Shown in pieces: positions 31,734 to 41,262 of a stretch of DNA of 46,268 nucleotides. The notes under the pieces were generated by a model. It did not search any database. It saw only the letters and a program-made list of their open reading frames with translations, and was not told the DNA's origin. Origin of the DNA: DATGFB01 sp032160545 (lineage in GTDB: Bacteria; Actinomycetota; Actinomycetes; Mycobacteriales; Jatrophihabitantaceae). Location of the stretch: the NCBI GenBank assembly GCA_032160545.1, contig JAVHVN010000102.1, positions 1 to 46,268 of the forward strand. The letters are read 5' to 3'. The position numbers were made by a program, and so were the translations under genes. The stretch's first letter is position 1. Every line of letters begins with the position of its first letter.

Positions 31734-32807
31734 ATGGCGGAGCTGCCCGGGCTGGACCTCGACGTGCTCAGCCGGTGGCTCGACGCCGAACGACCCGGCC
31801 TGCGCTCGGGTCCGCTGGACGGCGAGGTGCTGGCGGGCGGGAAGTCGAACCTCACCTATCGCGTCACCGACGGGACGCGCACGTGGGCGTTGCGGCGGCC
31901 GCCGCTCGCGCATGTCCTGCCGACCGCTCACGACATGGTGCGCGAGTACCGCGTCATCAGCGCGCTCGCCGACACCGTGGTGCCGGTGGCCGACCCGGTC
32001 GCGCTCTGTACCGACGTCGAGGTCCTCGGTGCGCCCTTCTACCTGATGTCCTATGTCGACGGCATCGTTCTCGACCGGCCCGGCGAGATCGGCCGCCTCG
32101 ACCGGCAGCGCGCACGAAGCGTGTGCGAGCAGGTCATGGACACCCTCGTCACCCTGCATGCGATCGAGCCCGGCGCCGTCGGCCTCGCGGACTTCGGCCG
32201 TCCCGATGGCTTTCTCGCGCGGCAGGTACGGCGCTGGCACCAGCAGTGGCAGGCCTCCCGGACCGAGGACCGGCCGGCGCTGGCCCGCGTCGTCGACGAA
32301 CTCACCGCGCGGATGCCGGAGCCGTCGCCGGCCGGGATCGTCCACGGCGACTACCGGCTCACCAACGTCATGTTCCGGCCCGACTTCGGCGCTATCGCCG
32401 CCGTCGTGGACTGGGAGATGGCTACCCTCGGCGACCCGCTCACCGATGTCGGACTGCTGTTCGTGTACCAGCAGCTCTCCGCCGAGTCCGACTTCGTGAT
32501 GCCGCGGATGGACCCCGCAGCGGGCTTCCTGACCGCGCACGAGATGGTCACCCGGTACGCCGCGGCCTCGCCGCGCGACACCTCGCGGCTGGAGTGGTAC
32601 GTCGGCTTCGGGTACTTCAAGCTCGCGGTCGTCTCCGAAGGCATCCACGCCCGCTACCTGCAGGGCATGACCGTCGGGGCCGGTTTCGACCACTTCGGTC
32701 CGGCCGTCCCACGCCTGCTCGATGCGGCGCTGGTGGCGCTCGCCGGCCTCGAGCACCTCGACCACGTCGCCCCCATCGACGACCGTCCACACGCACAGGG
32801 GAGCTAG
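31734..32807 (+). CDS. Aminoglycoside-phosphotransferase-fold kinase, acyl-CoA dehydrogenase-associated
   Basis: A 357-residue APH/ACAD10-like kinase. The kinase core is complete: GGKSNLTYRV for nucleotide binding, the catalytic loop HGDYRLTNVMF (HGDxxxxN) and the metal-binding VVDWEMATLGDP. These enzymes often lie next to acyl-CoA dehydrogenases and in ACAD10/11-type systems phosphorylate 4-hydroxyacyl-CoAs; the same could hold here, since the dehydrogenase follows immediately. It is not expected to confer antibiotic resistance. First gene of the cluster, with a leaderless-type promoter. Confidence 0.85.
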   Translation: MAELPGLDLDVLSRWLDAERPGLRSGPLDGEVLAGGKSNLTYRVTDGTRTWALRRPPLAHVLPTAHDMVREYRVISALADTVVPVADPVALCTDVEVLGAPFYLMSYVDGIVLDRPGEIGRLDRQRARSVCEQVMDTLVTLHAIEPGAVGLADFGRPDGFLARQVRRWHQQWQASRTEDRPALARVVDELTARMPEPSPAGIVHGDYRLTNVMFRPDFGAIAAVVDWEMATLGDPLTDVGLLFVYQQLSAESDFVMPRMDPAAGFLTAHEMVTRYAAASPRDTSRLEWYVGFGYFKLAVVSEGIHARYLQGMTVGAGFDHFGPAVPRLLDAALVALAGLEHLDHVAPIDDRPHAQGS

Positions 32808-34040
32808 ATGGAGTTCAGGCACAGCGAGCGCTCCGAAGCCCTGCAGGCGCAGGTTCGGCAGTTCCTCGGCTCGCACGTCTACCCGGCCGAGCACACGTTC
32901 GAGACCCAGGCGGCCGAGAACCGCGCCGCCGGCACGCCGTTCCGCACACCCGACGTGCTGCAAGCGTTGAAGGACGAGGCGCGCCAGCATGGCCTGTGGA
33001 ACCTCTTCCTGCCCGACCCCCGGTTCGGTGCCGGGCTGACGGTCCTCGACTACGCACCGATCGCCGAGCTGTCCGGCCGCTCGGCCGCCATCGCTCCCGA
33101 GGCGATGAACTGCTCGGCACCGGACACCGGCAACATGGAACTGATCGCGATGTTCGGCACCGAGGAGCAGCACGATCGGTGGTTGCGGCCGCTGCTCGCC
33201 GGGTCGATCCGCTCCTGCTTCTCGATGACCGAGCCCGCGGTGGCGTCCTCCGACGCGACCAACATCGCGACGACCATCACGCGCGACAGCGACGCGTACG
33301 TCATCAACGGCCGCAAGTGGTGGTCGACCGGCGCGATGCGCCCCGAGTGCCGCGTGGCGATCGTCATGGGTGTGAGCGACCCCGAGGCCGGTCGCTACCA
33401 GCAGCACTCGATGATCCTGGTTCCGCTGGACACACCCGGGGTCACGGTCGAGCGCTCGACCACGGTCTTCGGCTACGACGACGGCCCGCACGGCGGCCAC
33501 GGGGTCATCGATTTCGCCGCCGTGCGGGTGCCGCTGACGAACCTCCTCGGGCCGCAGGGTGGCGGCTTCATGATGGCGCAGGCGCGCTTGGGTCCGGGCC
33601 GGATCCATCACTGCATGCGAAGCCTGGGCATGGCCGAGCGGGCCCTCGAGCTCATGTGCACCCGGGCGGTGTCGCGCTCGACGTTCGGGCAGCCGATCGC
33701 GAAGCAGGGCGTGGTGCAGGAATGGATCGCCGAGTCGCGGCTGGCCATCGAGCAGGCCCGGCTGCTCGTGCTCAAGGCGGCCTGGCTGATCGACACCGTC
33801 GGCGTGCGGGGCGCGCGCACCGAGATCGCGGCCATCAAGGTGGCCGCGCCGCGCGCGGCGTCCTACGTCGTCGACAAGGCGATCCAGGTGCACGGTGCCG
33901 CCGGCGTGTCGGGCGACACTCCGCTCGCCGAGGCGTGGGCCCAGCTGCGCACGCTGCACCTCGCGGACGGCCCCGACGAGGTGCACCTGCGCTCCGTCGC
34001 CCGCGAGGAACTGCGCCCGTACGCCGCCGACGCGCGGTGA
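32808..34040 (+). CDS. Acyl-CoA dehydrogenase (ACAD11-like)
   Basis: A 410-residue FAD-dependent acyl-CoA dehydrogenase. The order is the N-terminal helical domain, the beta domain with CFSMTEPAVASSDATNI and INGRKWWSTGA, then the C-terminal helical domain with ARLGPGRIHHCMRSLG and the FAD-binding IQVHGAAGVSGDTPLAE. The SMTEPAVASSD and GRKWWSTGA motifs are those of the ACAD10/11 branch, matching the adjacent kinase. The pair suggests degradation of hydroxylated or branched acyl-CoAs. AGGGGAG precedes the ATG, which directly follows the previous stop. Confidence 0.92.
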   Translation: MEFRHSERSEALQAQVRQFLGSHVYPAEHTFETQAAENRAAGTPFRTPDVLQALKDEARQHGLWNLFLPDPRFGAGLTVLDYAPIAELSGRSAAIAPEAMNCSAPDTGNMELIAMFGTEEQHDRWLRPLLAGSIRSCFSMTEPAVASSDATNIATTITRDSDAYVINGRKWWSTGAMRPECRVAIVMGVSDPEAGRYQQHSMILVPLDTPGVTVERSTTVFGYDDGPHGGHGVIDFAAVRVPLTNLLGPQGGGFMMAQARLGPGRIHHCMRSLGMAERALELMCTRAVSRSTFGQPIAKQGVVQEWIAESRLAIEQARLLVLKAAWLIDTVGVRGARTEIAAIKVAAPRAASYVVDKAIQVHGAAGVSGDTPLAEAWAQLRTLHLADGPDEVHLRSVAREELRPYAADAR

Positions 34041-34645
34041 CGGCGGCTGTGGCGAACGCGGATACCGGCGCTCGGGCGCGCGTGCTCGCCGCCGCCGTCG
34101 AGCTGTTCGCCCGGCAGGGTTACGACGGGACGAGCGTCGCGCAGGTGATCGAACTCGCCGGCGTCGCCAAGGGTGGCTTCTACCACCACTTCGCGAGCAA
34201 GGAAGCGCTGCTCTTCGAGGTGTACGGCGACCTGATCGCCCGCCAGCTCGCAGCCATGGAGGACATCCTGGCGCGGGCCCTTCCTCCCGGCGAGACGATC
34301 CGGCTGCTGATCGCCGACCTCATCGCGTCCACGGCAGCCAGCGCCCGGCAGGCCACCGTCTTCTGGCGTGAGCAGCACCGCCTCGGCGACGAGCGCGCCG
34401 CCGAGTACCGCCGCGCGCGCCGGCGCTACCACGACGCCGTGCAGAGGCTGGTCCGCGATGCGCAGGCGTCCGGGGCGTTCGCCACGGTGGCCTCGCCCGA
34501 GATGGTCACGTTCACGATCTTCGGCGTGATCAACGAGTTGCCCCTCTGGTACCGGCCGCACGGGCGCAAGCGACCCGCTCAGATCGCCACCGAGCTGGCC
34601 GACCTCGTCCTCGCGGCCCTGCAGCCGGGATCGGAGCACGGATGA
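34037..34645 (+). CDS. TetR-family transcriptional repressor
   Basis: A 202-residue TetR-family regulator. The N-terminal helix-turn-helix (about residues 10-58) reads ARVLAAAVELFARQGYDGTS then VAKGGFYHHFASKEALLFEV, with the classic GGFYHHF recognition helix. The C-terminal ligand-binding domain is all-helical and typical of acyl-CoA-responsive members; the ligand is unknown. It overlaps the dehydrogenase by 4 nt (GTGA) and the oxidoreductase by ATGA, so it belongs to the operon. It most likely represses its own operon through the palindrome at 31703-31718. Confidence 0.93.
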   Translation: MTAAVANADTGARARVLAAAVELFARQGYDGTSVAQVIELAGVAKGGFYHHFASKEALLFEVYGDLIARQLAAMEDILARALPPGETIRLLIADLIASTAASARQATVFWREQHRLGDERAAEYRRARRRYHDAVQRLVRDAQASGAFATVASPEMVTFTIFGVINELPLWYRPHGRKRPAQIATELADLVLAALQPGSEHG

Positions 34646-35625
34646 CCAACCGCTGGGGGCTGAGCGTCCCACTCACCGGCGTGCCGCTGCCCGCGCATGC
34701 CGAACTGGTTCGGGCTCTGCCAGGGTTGGGCTACACCGACGCGTGGTCGGCCGAGACCAACGGCGCGGATGCGTTCACGCCGCTGGCGCTCGCGTCGGTG
34801 TGGGAACCGACGCTGCGCCTCGGCACCGCTATCGTCCCCGTCTTCACGCGCGGGCCGGCGTTGATCGCGATGTCGGCGGCGGCGCTGGCGTCCGCCGCGC
34901 CGGGGCGGTTCGTCCTCGGCCTCGGGGCGTCGAGCCCGGTGATCGTGCAGAACTGGAACGGCATCCCGTTCCGCGATCCCTACCAGCGCTGTCGCGACGT
35001 GCTGCGCGTCGTGCGGGGCGCGCTCGCCGGCGAGCGCGTCGACGGCGAGTTCGACAGTTTCACCGTCACCCGCTTCAAGCTCGAACAGCCACCGGCCCAG
35101 CCGCCGAAGGTCATGCTGGCGGCGCTGCGCCCGCAGATGCTGCGGCTGGCCGGCCGCGAGTCCGACGGCGCGATCCTCAACTGGCTGTCCGCGACCGACG
35201 TGCCGCGCTGCGTCGAGGCGATCGGCAACGACGCGGCCGAGGTGGTCGCCCGGATCTTCGTCTGCCCGACCGCCGACGAGCAGTACGCCCGCACGGTGGG
35301 GCGCCTGTTGATCTCGACCTACCTCACCGTGCCGGCGTACGCGGCCTTCCACGACTGGCTGGGACGCGGCGAGGCGCTGCGCCCCATGCACGAGGCGTGG
35401 GCGGCGGGCGACCGCGCGGGTGCAGCGGCGGCCGTCCCGGACGACGTCGTGGATGCCCTGGTGCTGCACGGAACGCCCGAGCAGTGCCGGGCACAGGTCG
35501 CCGGGTATGCAGCGGCGGGTGTGGGCACGCCGGTGATCGCGCTCGTCCCGACACCGGAAATGGCCGACCCCGCCACGGCGCTGGACGTCATCCGCCGGCT
35601 CGGCCCGAACGCCGGGCGGTCCTGA
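34642..35625 (+). CDS. LLM-class F420-dependent oxidoreductase
   Basis: A 327-residue luciferase-like monooxygenase-family enzyme of the F420-dependent type. GYTDAWSAETNGADAFTPLALAS near the N-terminus, LRLGTAIVPVFTRGP and RFVLGLGASS are the hallmark cofactor-binding segments. It has no flavin-specific insertions, so F420 is favoured over FMN, by family trend only. The ATGA overlap with the TetR gene places it in the same operon. The substrate is unknown. Confidence 0.85.
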   Translation: MTNRWGLSVPLTGVPLPAHAELVRALPGLGYTDAWSAETNGADAFTPLALASVWEPTLRLGTAIVPVFTRGPALIAMSAAALASAAPGRFVLGLGASSPVIVQNWNGIPFRDPYQRCRDVLRVVRGALAGERVDGEFDSFTVTRFKLEQPPAQPPKVMLAALRPQMLRLAGRESDGAILNWLSATDVPRCVEAIGNDAAEVVARIFVCPTADEQYARTVGRLLISTYLTVPAYAAFHDWLGRGEALRPMHEAWAAGDRAGAAAAVPDDVVDALVLHGTPEQCRAQVAGYAAAGVGTPVIALVPTPEMADPATALDVIRRLGPNAGRS

Positions 35626-36410
35626 TGGACGTCCGGGGCAAGGTTGCCGTGGTCACCGGCGGCGGCAGCGGGATCGGCGCCGCGCTGGCCCGCCGCTTCG
35701 CCGCGGACGGTGCCGCCGCGGTGGTCGTGGTCGACCGCTGCGCCGCGGCGGCCGAGACCGTCGCCGCCGAGTTCGGGGGCACCGCCGAGGTCGCCGACGT
35801 CGCGGACAGCGCGGCGGTCGCGGACCTTGTGGCGCGTACCGAAGCCGCCCACGGCCGGATCGACCTCTTCTGCTCCAACGCGGGCATCACCACCGGCGTC
35901 GAACTCGAGGACCCGGACGACCTGTGGCACCGGGCGCTCGAGATCAACCTGATGGCGCACGTGTACGCGGCGCGGGCCGTGCTGCCCGGCATGCTGGCGC
36001 GGGGCAGCGGCTACCTGCTCAACACCGCGTCGGCCGCCGGCCTGCTCACCTCACCCGGCGACGCGCCGTACGCGGTGAGCAAGCACGGGGCGGTCGCGTT
36101 CGCCGAGTGGCTGGCGGTCACGTACGGCGGCCGGGGCATCGGGGTGAGCGTGATCTGCCCGCTCGGCGTGGCGACGCCCCTGCTGCTGGACCCGCTCGCC
36201 GAAGGCAACGCAGGCGCCCGGGCGGTGGCCGCATCGGGCGCCGTCATCAGCGTCGAGGACGTCGTGCGCTCCGTGGTCGACGGGCTGGCGCAGGAGAGGT
36301 TCCTGATCCTGCCGCATCCCGAGGTCGGTACGTTCTGGGCACAGAAGGCATCGGATCCGGATCGGTGGCTGGCGGGCGTCCGCCGGCTCGCCGGCCGGCA
36401 GGACCGCTAG
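35625..36410 (+). CDS. Short-chain dehydrogenase/reductase
   Basis: A 261-residue classical SDR. TGGGSGIG is the nucleotide-binding loop, an Asp after the second strand (VVVDRC) favours NAD(H), SNAG is the NAG motif, and the catalytic Ser, Tyr149 and Lys153 lie in LNTASAAG and YAVSK. The C-terminal extension (residues ~215-261) resembles actinobacterial SDRs that act on lipids or steroids. It starts on the last base of the previous stop (TGATG), so it is co-translated. Confidence 0.88.
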   Translation: MDVRGKVAVVTGGGSGIGAALARRFAADGAAAVVVVDRCAAAAETVAAEFGGTAEVADVADSAAVADLVARTEAAHGRIDLFCSNAGITTGVELEDPDDLWHRALEINLMAHVYAARAVLPGMLARGSGYLLNTASAAGLLTSPGDAPYAVSKHGAVAFAEWLAVTYGGRGIGVSVICPLGVATPLLLDPLAEGNAGARAVAASGAVISVEDVVRSVVDGLAQERFLILPHPEVGTFWAQKASDPDRWLAGVRRLAGRQDR

Positions 36411-36423
36411 AAGGGCGGCAGGC

Positions 36424-37188
36424 ATGGCTGGGGTGCAGGGTCGGGTGGCGCTGGTCACCGGAGCGGCGCAGGGCATCGGCGCCGAGGTGGCGAAGCGGCT
36501 GGCCACGGACGGCGCGCAGGTCGGGGTGCTCGACCTGACCCTCGAATCGGCGCAGGTCACGGCTGAGGAGATCCGCGCGGCGGGCGGCCAGGCGATCGGG
36601 CTCGGCGCCGACGTGTCCAAGCGCGACCAGGTGCAGGCAGCGGTCGACCGGCTCGCCGGCGAGTTCGGCGGCCTGCACATCCTTGTCAACAACGCCGGTG
36701 TGCTGCGCGACAACCTGCTGTTCAAGATGAGCGACGACGACTGGACCATCGTCATGGAGGTGCACCTGCGGGGTGCCTTCCTCTGCAGCCAGATCGCGCA
36801 GAAGCACATGGTGGACGCGAAGTACGGCCGAATCGTCTCGATGTCGTCGACGTCGGCGCTGGGCAACCGCGGCCAGGCGAACTACTCGACCGCGAAGGCC
36901 GGTCTGCAGGGGCTGACCAAGACGCTGGCGATCGAGCTGGGCCCGTTCGGTGTGACGGCGAACGCGATCGCGCCGGGGTTCATCGAGACGGCGATGACGG
37001 CGGCCACGGCCGAGCGCATCGGCATGACGATCGAGCAGATGCGCGAAGGCACAGCGTCCGTCGTGCCCGTCCGACGTGGCGGCGTGCCGGCAGACATCGC
37101 CAACGCGGTGGCGTTCTTCGCGGGGGAGGAGTCCGGCTACGTCACCGGCCAGGTGCTCTACGTCGACGGCGGCCGCGGCCTGCTCTGA
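36424..37188 (+). CDS. FabG-like 3-oxoacyl reductase (SDR)
   Basis: A 254-residue SDR closely resembling 3-oxoacyl-ACP/CoA reductases: TGAAQGIG, VNNAGVLRDNLLFKMSDDDW, SMSSTSALGNRGQANYSTAK (Tyr154, Lys158) and VTGQVLYVDGG. The motif NAGVLRD is usual for beta-oxidation-linked FabG and MFE-type enzymes. It follows the previous gene by 13 nt with a purine-rich GAAGGG, so it is probably the last gene of the cluster. It could reduce or oxidise a 3-hydroxyacyl-CoA in the same pathway. Confidence 0.85.
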   Translation: MAGVQGRVALVTGAAQGIGAEVAKRLATDGAQVGVLDLTLESAQVTAEEIRAAGGQAIGLGADVSKRDQVQAAVDRLAGEFGGLHILVNNAGVLRDNLLFKMSDDDWTIVMEVHLRGAFLCSQIAQKHMVDAKYGRIVSMSSTSALGNRGQANYSTAKAGLQGLTKTLAIELGPFGVTANAIAPGFIETAMTAATAERIGMTIEQMREGTASVVPVRRGGVPADIANAVAFFAGEESGYVTGQVLYVDGGRGLL

Positions 37189-37204
37189 GCCACCCGGGGC
37201 AGTG

Positions 37205-37244
37205 CTGACCGGCAGGTCAGGCCACCGGCGGGCACCGGTGACCT
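37205..37244 (+). other. Overlapping inverted repeats after the acyl-CoA cluster
   Basis: CTGACC-GGCA-GGTCAG (37205-37220) is a perfect hairpin. The overlapping AGGTCA (37214-37219) also pairs with TGACCT (37239-37244). The two structures exclude each other. No T-run follows. It may end the upstream transcript or bind a regulator of ffh. Confidence 0.45.
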
Positions 37245-37268
37245 GAGGCGGTCGCCGGGCCCGGCACG

Positions 37269-37274
37269 TACCCT
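37269..37274 (+). promoter_or_regulatory. Possible -10 box TACCCT before ffh
   Basis: TACCCT fits TANNNT and would give ffh a ~32-nt leader containing GAAGGAAG. The -35 is weak. Confidence 0.35.
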
Positions 37275-37312
37275 GGGCGGGACCGCCCGTCGCCGTTGAC
37301 GAAGGAAGCCCG

Positions 37313-38821
<1,509 letters not shown>

Positions 38822-38843
38822 GGAGTCGCGGTGGCCGACGACG

Positions 38844-38886
38844 CAGGGCGCCGTTAGGCGCTGCCTGACCGCCCGCTAGGCGGGCG
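38844..38886. terminator. Twin hairpins between convergent ffh and EF-G2 genes
   Basis: Hairpin 1 is CAGGGCGCC-GTTA-GGCGC-TG-CCTG (38844-38867), a 9-bp stem with a two-base bulge. Hairpin 2 is CGCCCGC-TAG-GCGGGCG (38870-38886), a perfect 7-bp stem that includes the EF-G2 stop codon. Neither has a clear T-run on either strand, so they are GC-type terminators or mRNA 3'-end stabilisers serving both genes. Confidence 0.6.
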
Positions 38887-41062
38887 CGTCGCGCCGCGTC
38901 GCGGCGGCGTGGGGCGGTACGAGCTCGTGCCGGAGGTAGCGGCGGGTGAAGCGCCCGCTGCCCGCGGTGAGCGAGCGCACCGCGATCGTGTAGCGCGCCA
39001 GCTCGGCCTCGGGGACCTCGGCGTGCACGACCGTGCGTTCCATCCCGGGCGGCGCGCTCGCATCCGGCTCGGTGCCGGTCACCTTCGCGCGCCGGCCGGA
39101 GAGGTCGGAAAGGATCCCGCCCACGCAGCTGTCGGGCACGGTGACCTCGACTGCGGCGATGGGCTCGAGCAGCATCGGGGCGGCGCCCTCGGCGGCGTCC
39201 TTGACGGCCAGCGCGCCTGCGGTCTGGAACGCGGCGTCCGACGAGTCGACGCTGTGCGCCTTGCCGTCGAGAAGCGTGACGAGCACGTCGATGACCGGGA
39301 CGTGGTCCTGGGTCACGCCCTGGGCCAGCTGGGTCCGCACCCCCTTCTCGACCGAGCCGATGAACTGGCTCGGTACCGCTCCGCCCACCACCTTCTCCGC
39401 GAACTGCACCCCGCCGCCCCGGGGCAGCGGGGTGACCTCGACGTCGCACACCGCGTACTGGCCGTGGCCGCCGGACTGCTTCACGAGGCGGCCGTGCCCT
39501 CGCGCGGGCTTCGTGAACGTCTCCTGCAGGGCGACGCGCAGCGGCTCGGTGTCGACGTGAGCACCGGTGGCACGCAGGCGTTCGAGCACGACGTCCGCGT
39601 GGGCCTCGCCGAGGCACCAGAGCACGAGCTGCCCGGTGCCGGCGCTGCGTTCGACGCGCACGGTCGGGTCGCCCGCGGTCAACCGGCCGATCGCCTTCGC
39701 CAGGGCGTCCTCGTCGGCGCGGGTCGCGGCCTTGACCGCGATGGGCAGCAGCGGGTCGGGCATGTCCCACGGGGCGATGAGCAGCGGGTGGGCCTTGTCC
39801 GAGATCGTGTCGCCGGTCTCGGCGACGCCGAGGCGCCCGACGGCGCAGATGTCGCCCGCGAGCGACCGGTCGATCGGGCGCAGCGTCGCGCCCAGCGGCG
39901 AGTGCAGCTGCCCGAGCCGCTCGTCCGCGTCGTGGTCGGGGTGCCCGCGGTCGGCGGCGCCGTGCCCGGAGATGTGCACGGGGGTGTCGGCCCTCGGCGT
40001 GCCACTGAACACCCGCAACAGCGACAGCCGCCCCAGGTAGGGGTCCACCGTCGTGCGGACGACCTCGGCCAGCAGCGGGCCGTCAGGGTCGCAGCTCAGC
40101 GATGGCACCGGGGCGCCGTCCAGCGTCGTCACGCTGGGTGGCTCGAGCTCGACGGGCGACGGGAAGCCGCCGGCGAGGATCTCGAGCAGCTCGCCGAGGC
40201 CCATCGAGGTCGCCGCGCAGACCGGGATGACCGGATAGAACGTGCCGCGGGCCACCGCCGTCTCGAGATCGTCGACGAGGACGTCGAGGCCGAGGTCCTC
40301 ACCGGCGAGGTAGCGATCGAGCAGGCTCTCGTCCTCGCTGTTGTTGATGATCGCCTCGATCAGGGCGGCGCGCTCGGCCTCGATGTCGCCGTCCACCTGC
40401 TCGGGCGACTCGATCCGCTGTTCCTTCGCCGGGAAGCCGGCCGAGTAGTCGTAGACGGTCCGGGTCAGCAGGCCGACCAGCGCCGTCGGGCAGGCATCCT
40501 CGGGAGCGCGGGCCGTCAGGTACAGCGGTTGCACGTCCTGGCCGTCGGCGCCCCCGAACACGCCGCGACAGGCGGCCACGGTCGCCTGGAACGAGGTGCG
40601 CGGTGCGTCCAGGCGGGTCACCACGACGGCCCGGGGCGTGCCGAGGGCAGCACACTCCTCCCACACCGACACCGTGATCGGGTCGATGTCCTCGGCCGCC
40701 GAGACGACGAACAGTGCGGCGTCGGCCGCCCTCAGCCCGGCGCGCAACTCGCCGGTGAAGTCGGGGTAGCCGGGAGTGTCGAGCAGGTTGATGACGACGT
40801 TGTCCCAGGGCAGCGGGCAGACCGCGAGGCCGACCGAGCGCTGCTGTGCGATCTCGACGGGGTCGGAGTCGCTGACGGTCGTGCCGTCGGCCACCGATCC
40901 GGCCCGCGGGATGACGCCGGTGACCGCGAGCAACGCCTCGACGAGCGTGGTCTTGCCGCCGCCCGAGTGTCCGACGAGGGCGACGTTACGGATCTTCTCC
41001 GGCCGGTCGGCGGTATCGAGATGAGCAGCAACGGTCTTGGGACCGGCCTTCTTGGTCGACAT
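38876..41062 (-). CDS. EF-G2-like translation factor (FusA2 type)
   Basis: A 728-residue EF-G paralogue with the five-domain layout. The P-loop is GHSGGGKTT instead of the EF-G type GHIDAGKTT; the switch I Thr is missing (RSVGLAV where EF-G has RGIT); the G3 motif DTPGYPDF has Tyr in place of the catalytic His; and the G4 motif is TRLD instead of NKxD. These changes match the actinobacterial FusA2 branch, whose mycobacterial member has been reported to lack normal GTPase-driven translocation. It is therefore not the main EF-G. AGGAGGG lies 8 nt before the ATG, behind a hairpin at 41082-41104. It could be a ribosome-associated stress factor; the role is open. Confidence 0.88.
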   Translation of the reverse strand: MSTKKAGPKTVAAHLDTADRPEKIRNVALVGHSGGGKTTLVEALLAVTGVIPRAGSVADGTTVSDSDPVEIAQQRSVGLAVCPLPWDNVVINLLDTPGYPDFTGELRAGLRAADAALFVVSAAEDIDPITVSVWEECAALGTPRAVVVTRLDAPRTSFQATVAACRGVFGGADGQDVQPLYLTARAPEDACPTALVGLLTRTVYDYSAGFPAKEQRIESPEQVDGDIEAERAALIEAIINNSEDESLLDRYLAGEDLGLDVLVDDLETAVARGTFYPVIPVCAATSMGLGELLEILAGGFPSPVELEPPSVTTLDGAPVPSLSCDPDGPLLAEVVRTTVDPYLGRLSLLRVFSGTPRADTPVHISGHGAADRGHPDHDADERLGQLHSPLGATLRPIDRSLAGDICAVGRLGVAETGDTISDKAHPLLIAPWDMPDPLLPIAVKAATRADEDALAKAIGRLTAGDPTVRVERSAGTGQLVLWCLGEAHADVVLERLRATGAHVDTEPLRVALQETFTKPARGHGRLVKQSGGHGQYAVCDVEVTPLPRGGGVQFAEKVVGGAVPSQFIGSVEKGVRTQLAQGVTQDHVPVIDVLVTLLDGKAHSVDSSDAAFQTAGALAVKDAAEGAAPMLLEPIAAVEVTVPDSCVGGILSDLSGRRAKVTGTEPDASAPPGMERTVVHAEVPEAELARYTIAVRSLTAGSGRFTRRYLRHELVPPHAAATRRDAPA

Positions 41063-41262
41063 CGCGAGGCCCTCCTGCGCAGCCCGCGCACAACGTGCGC
41101 GGGCCTCCGTCGTGAACAAGTCGTGCACAAAGGGATTCCGGCATTCGACACCCGATGCGGGTGCGCCACAAGCGGTTCGGGCAGATCGGCACGCTGGTCG
41201 GACGCCCCTGGCCGATATCGTGGGCCGACAGCTGCTTGCCCGTCGATCGGAATCACGCACCC
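41063..41262. promoter_or_regulatory. Divergent EF-G2/pgsA region with 5'-UTR hairpin
   Basis: GCCCGCGCAC-AAC-GTGCGCGGGC (41082-41104) is a perfect 10-bp hairpin in the EF-G2 leader, just upstream of its ribosome-binding site (41070-41076). The outer pair GAGGCCC (41066-41072)/GGGCCTC (41101-41107) shares bases with it and would instead cover part of the ribosome-binding site. No promoter can be assigned with confidence. Confidence 0.5.

Noticed and set aside
31734..32807. An aminoglycoside resistance gene
   Set aside because: The APH fold is present, but position next to an ACAD11-like dehydrogenase and sequence pattern point to an acyl-CoA-linked kinase.
30789..33986. A 1065-codon open frame on the minus strand
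   Set aside because: It lies antisense to lgt, the VIT transporter, the kinase and the dehydrogenase, all with clear motifs. Its Arg/His/Gly-rich product has no domain; it is an effect of high GC at third codon positions.
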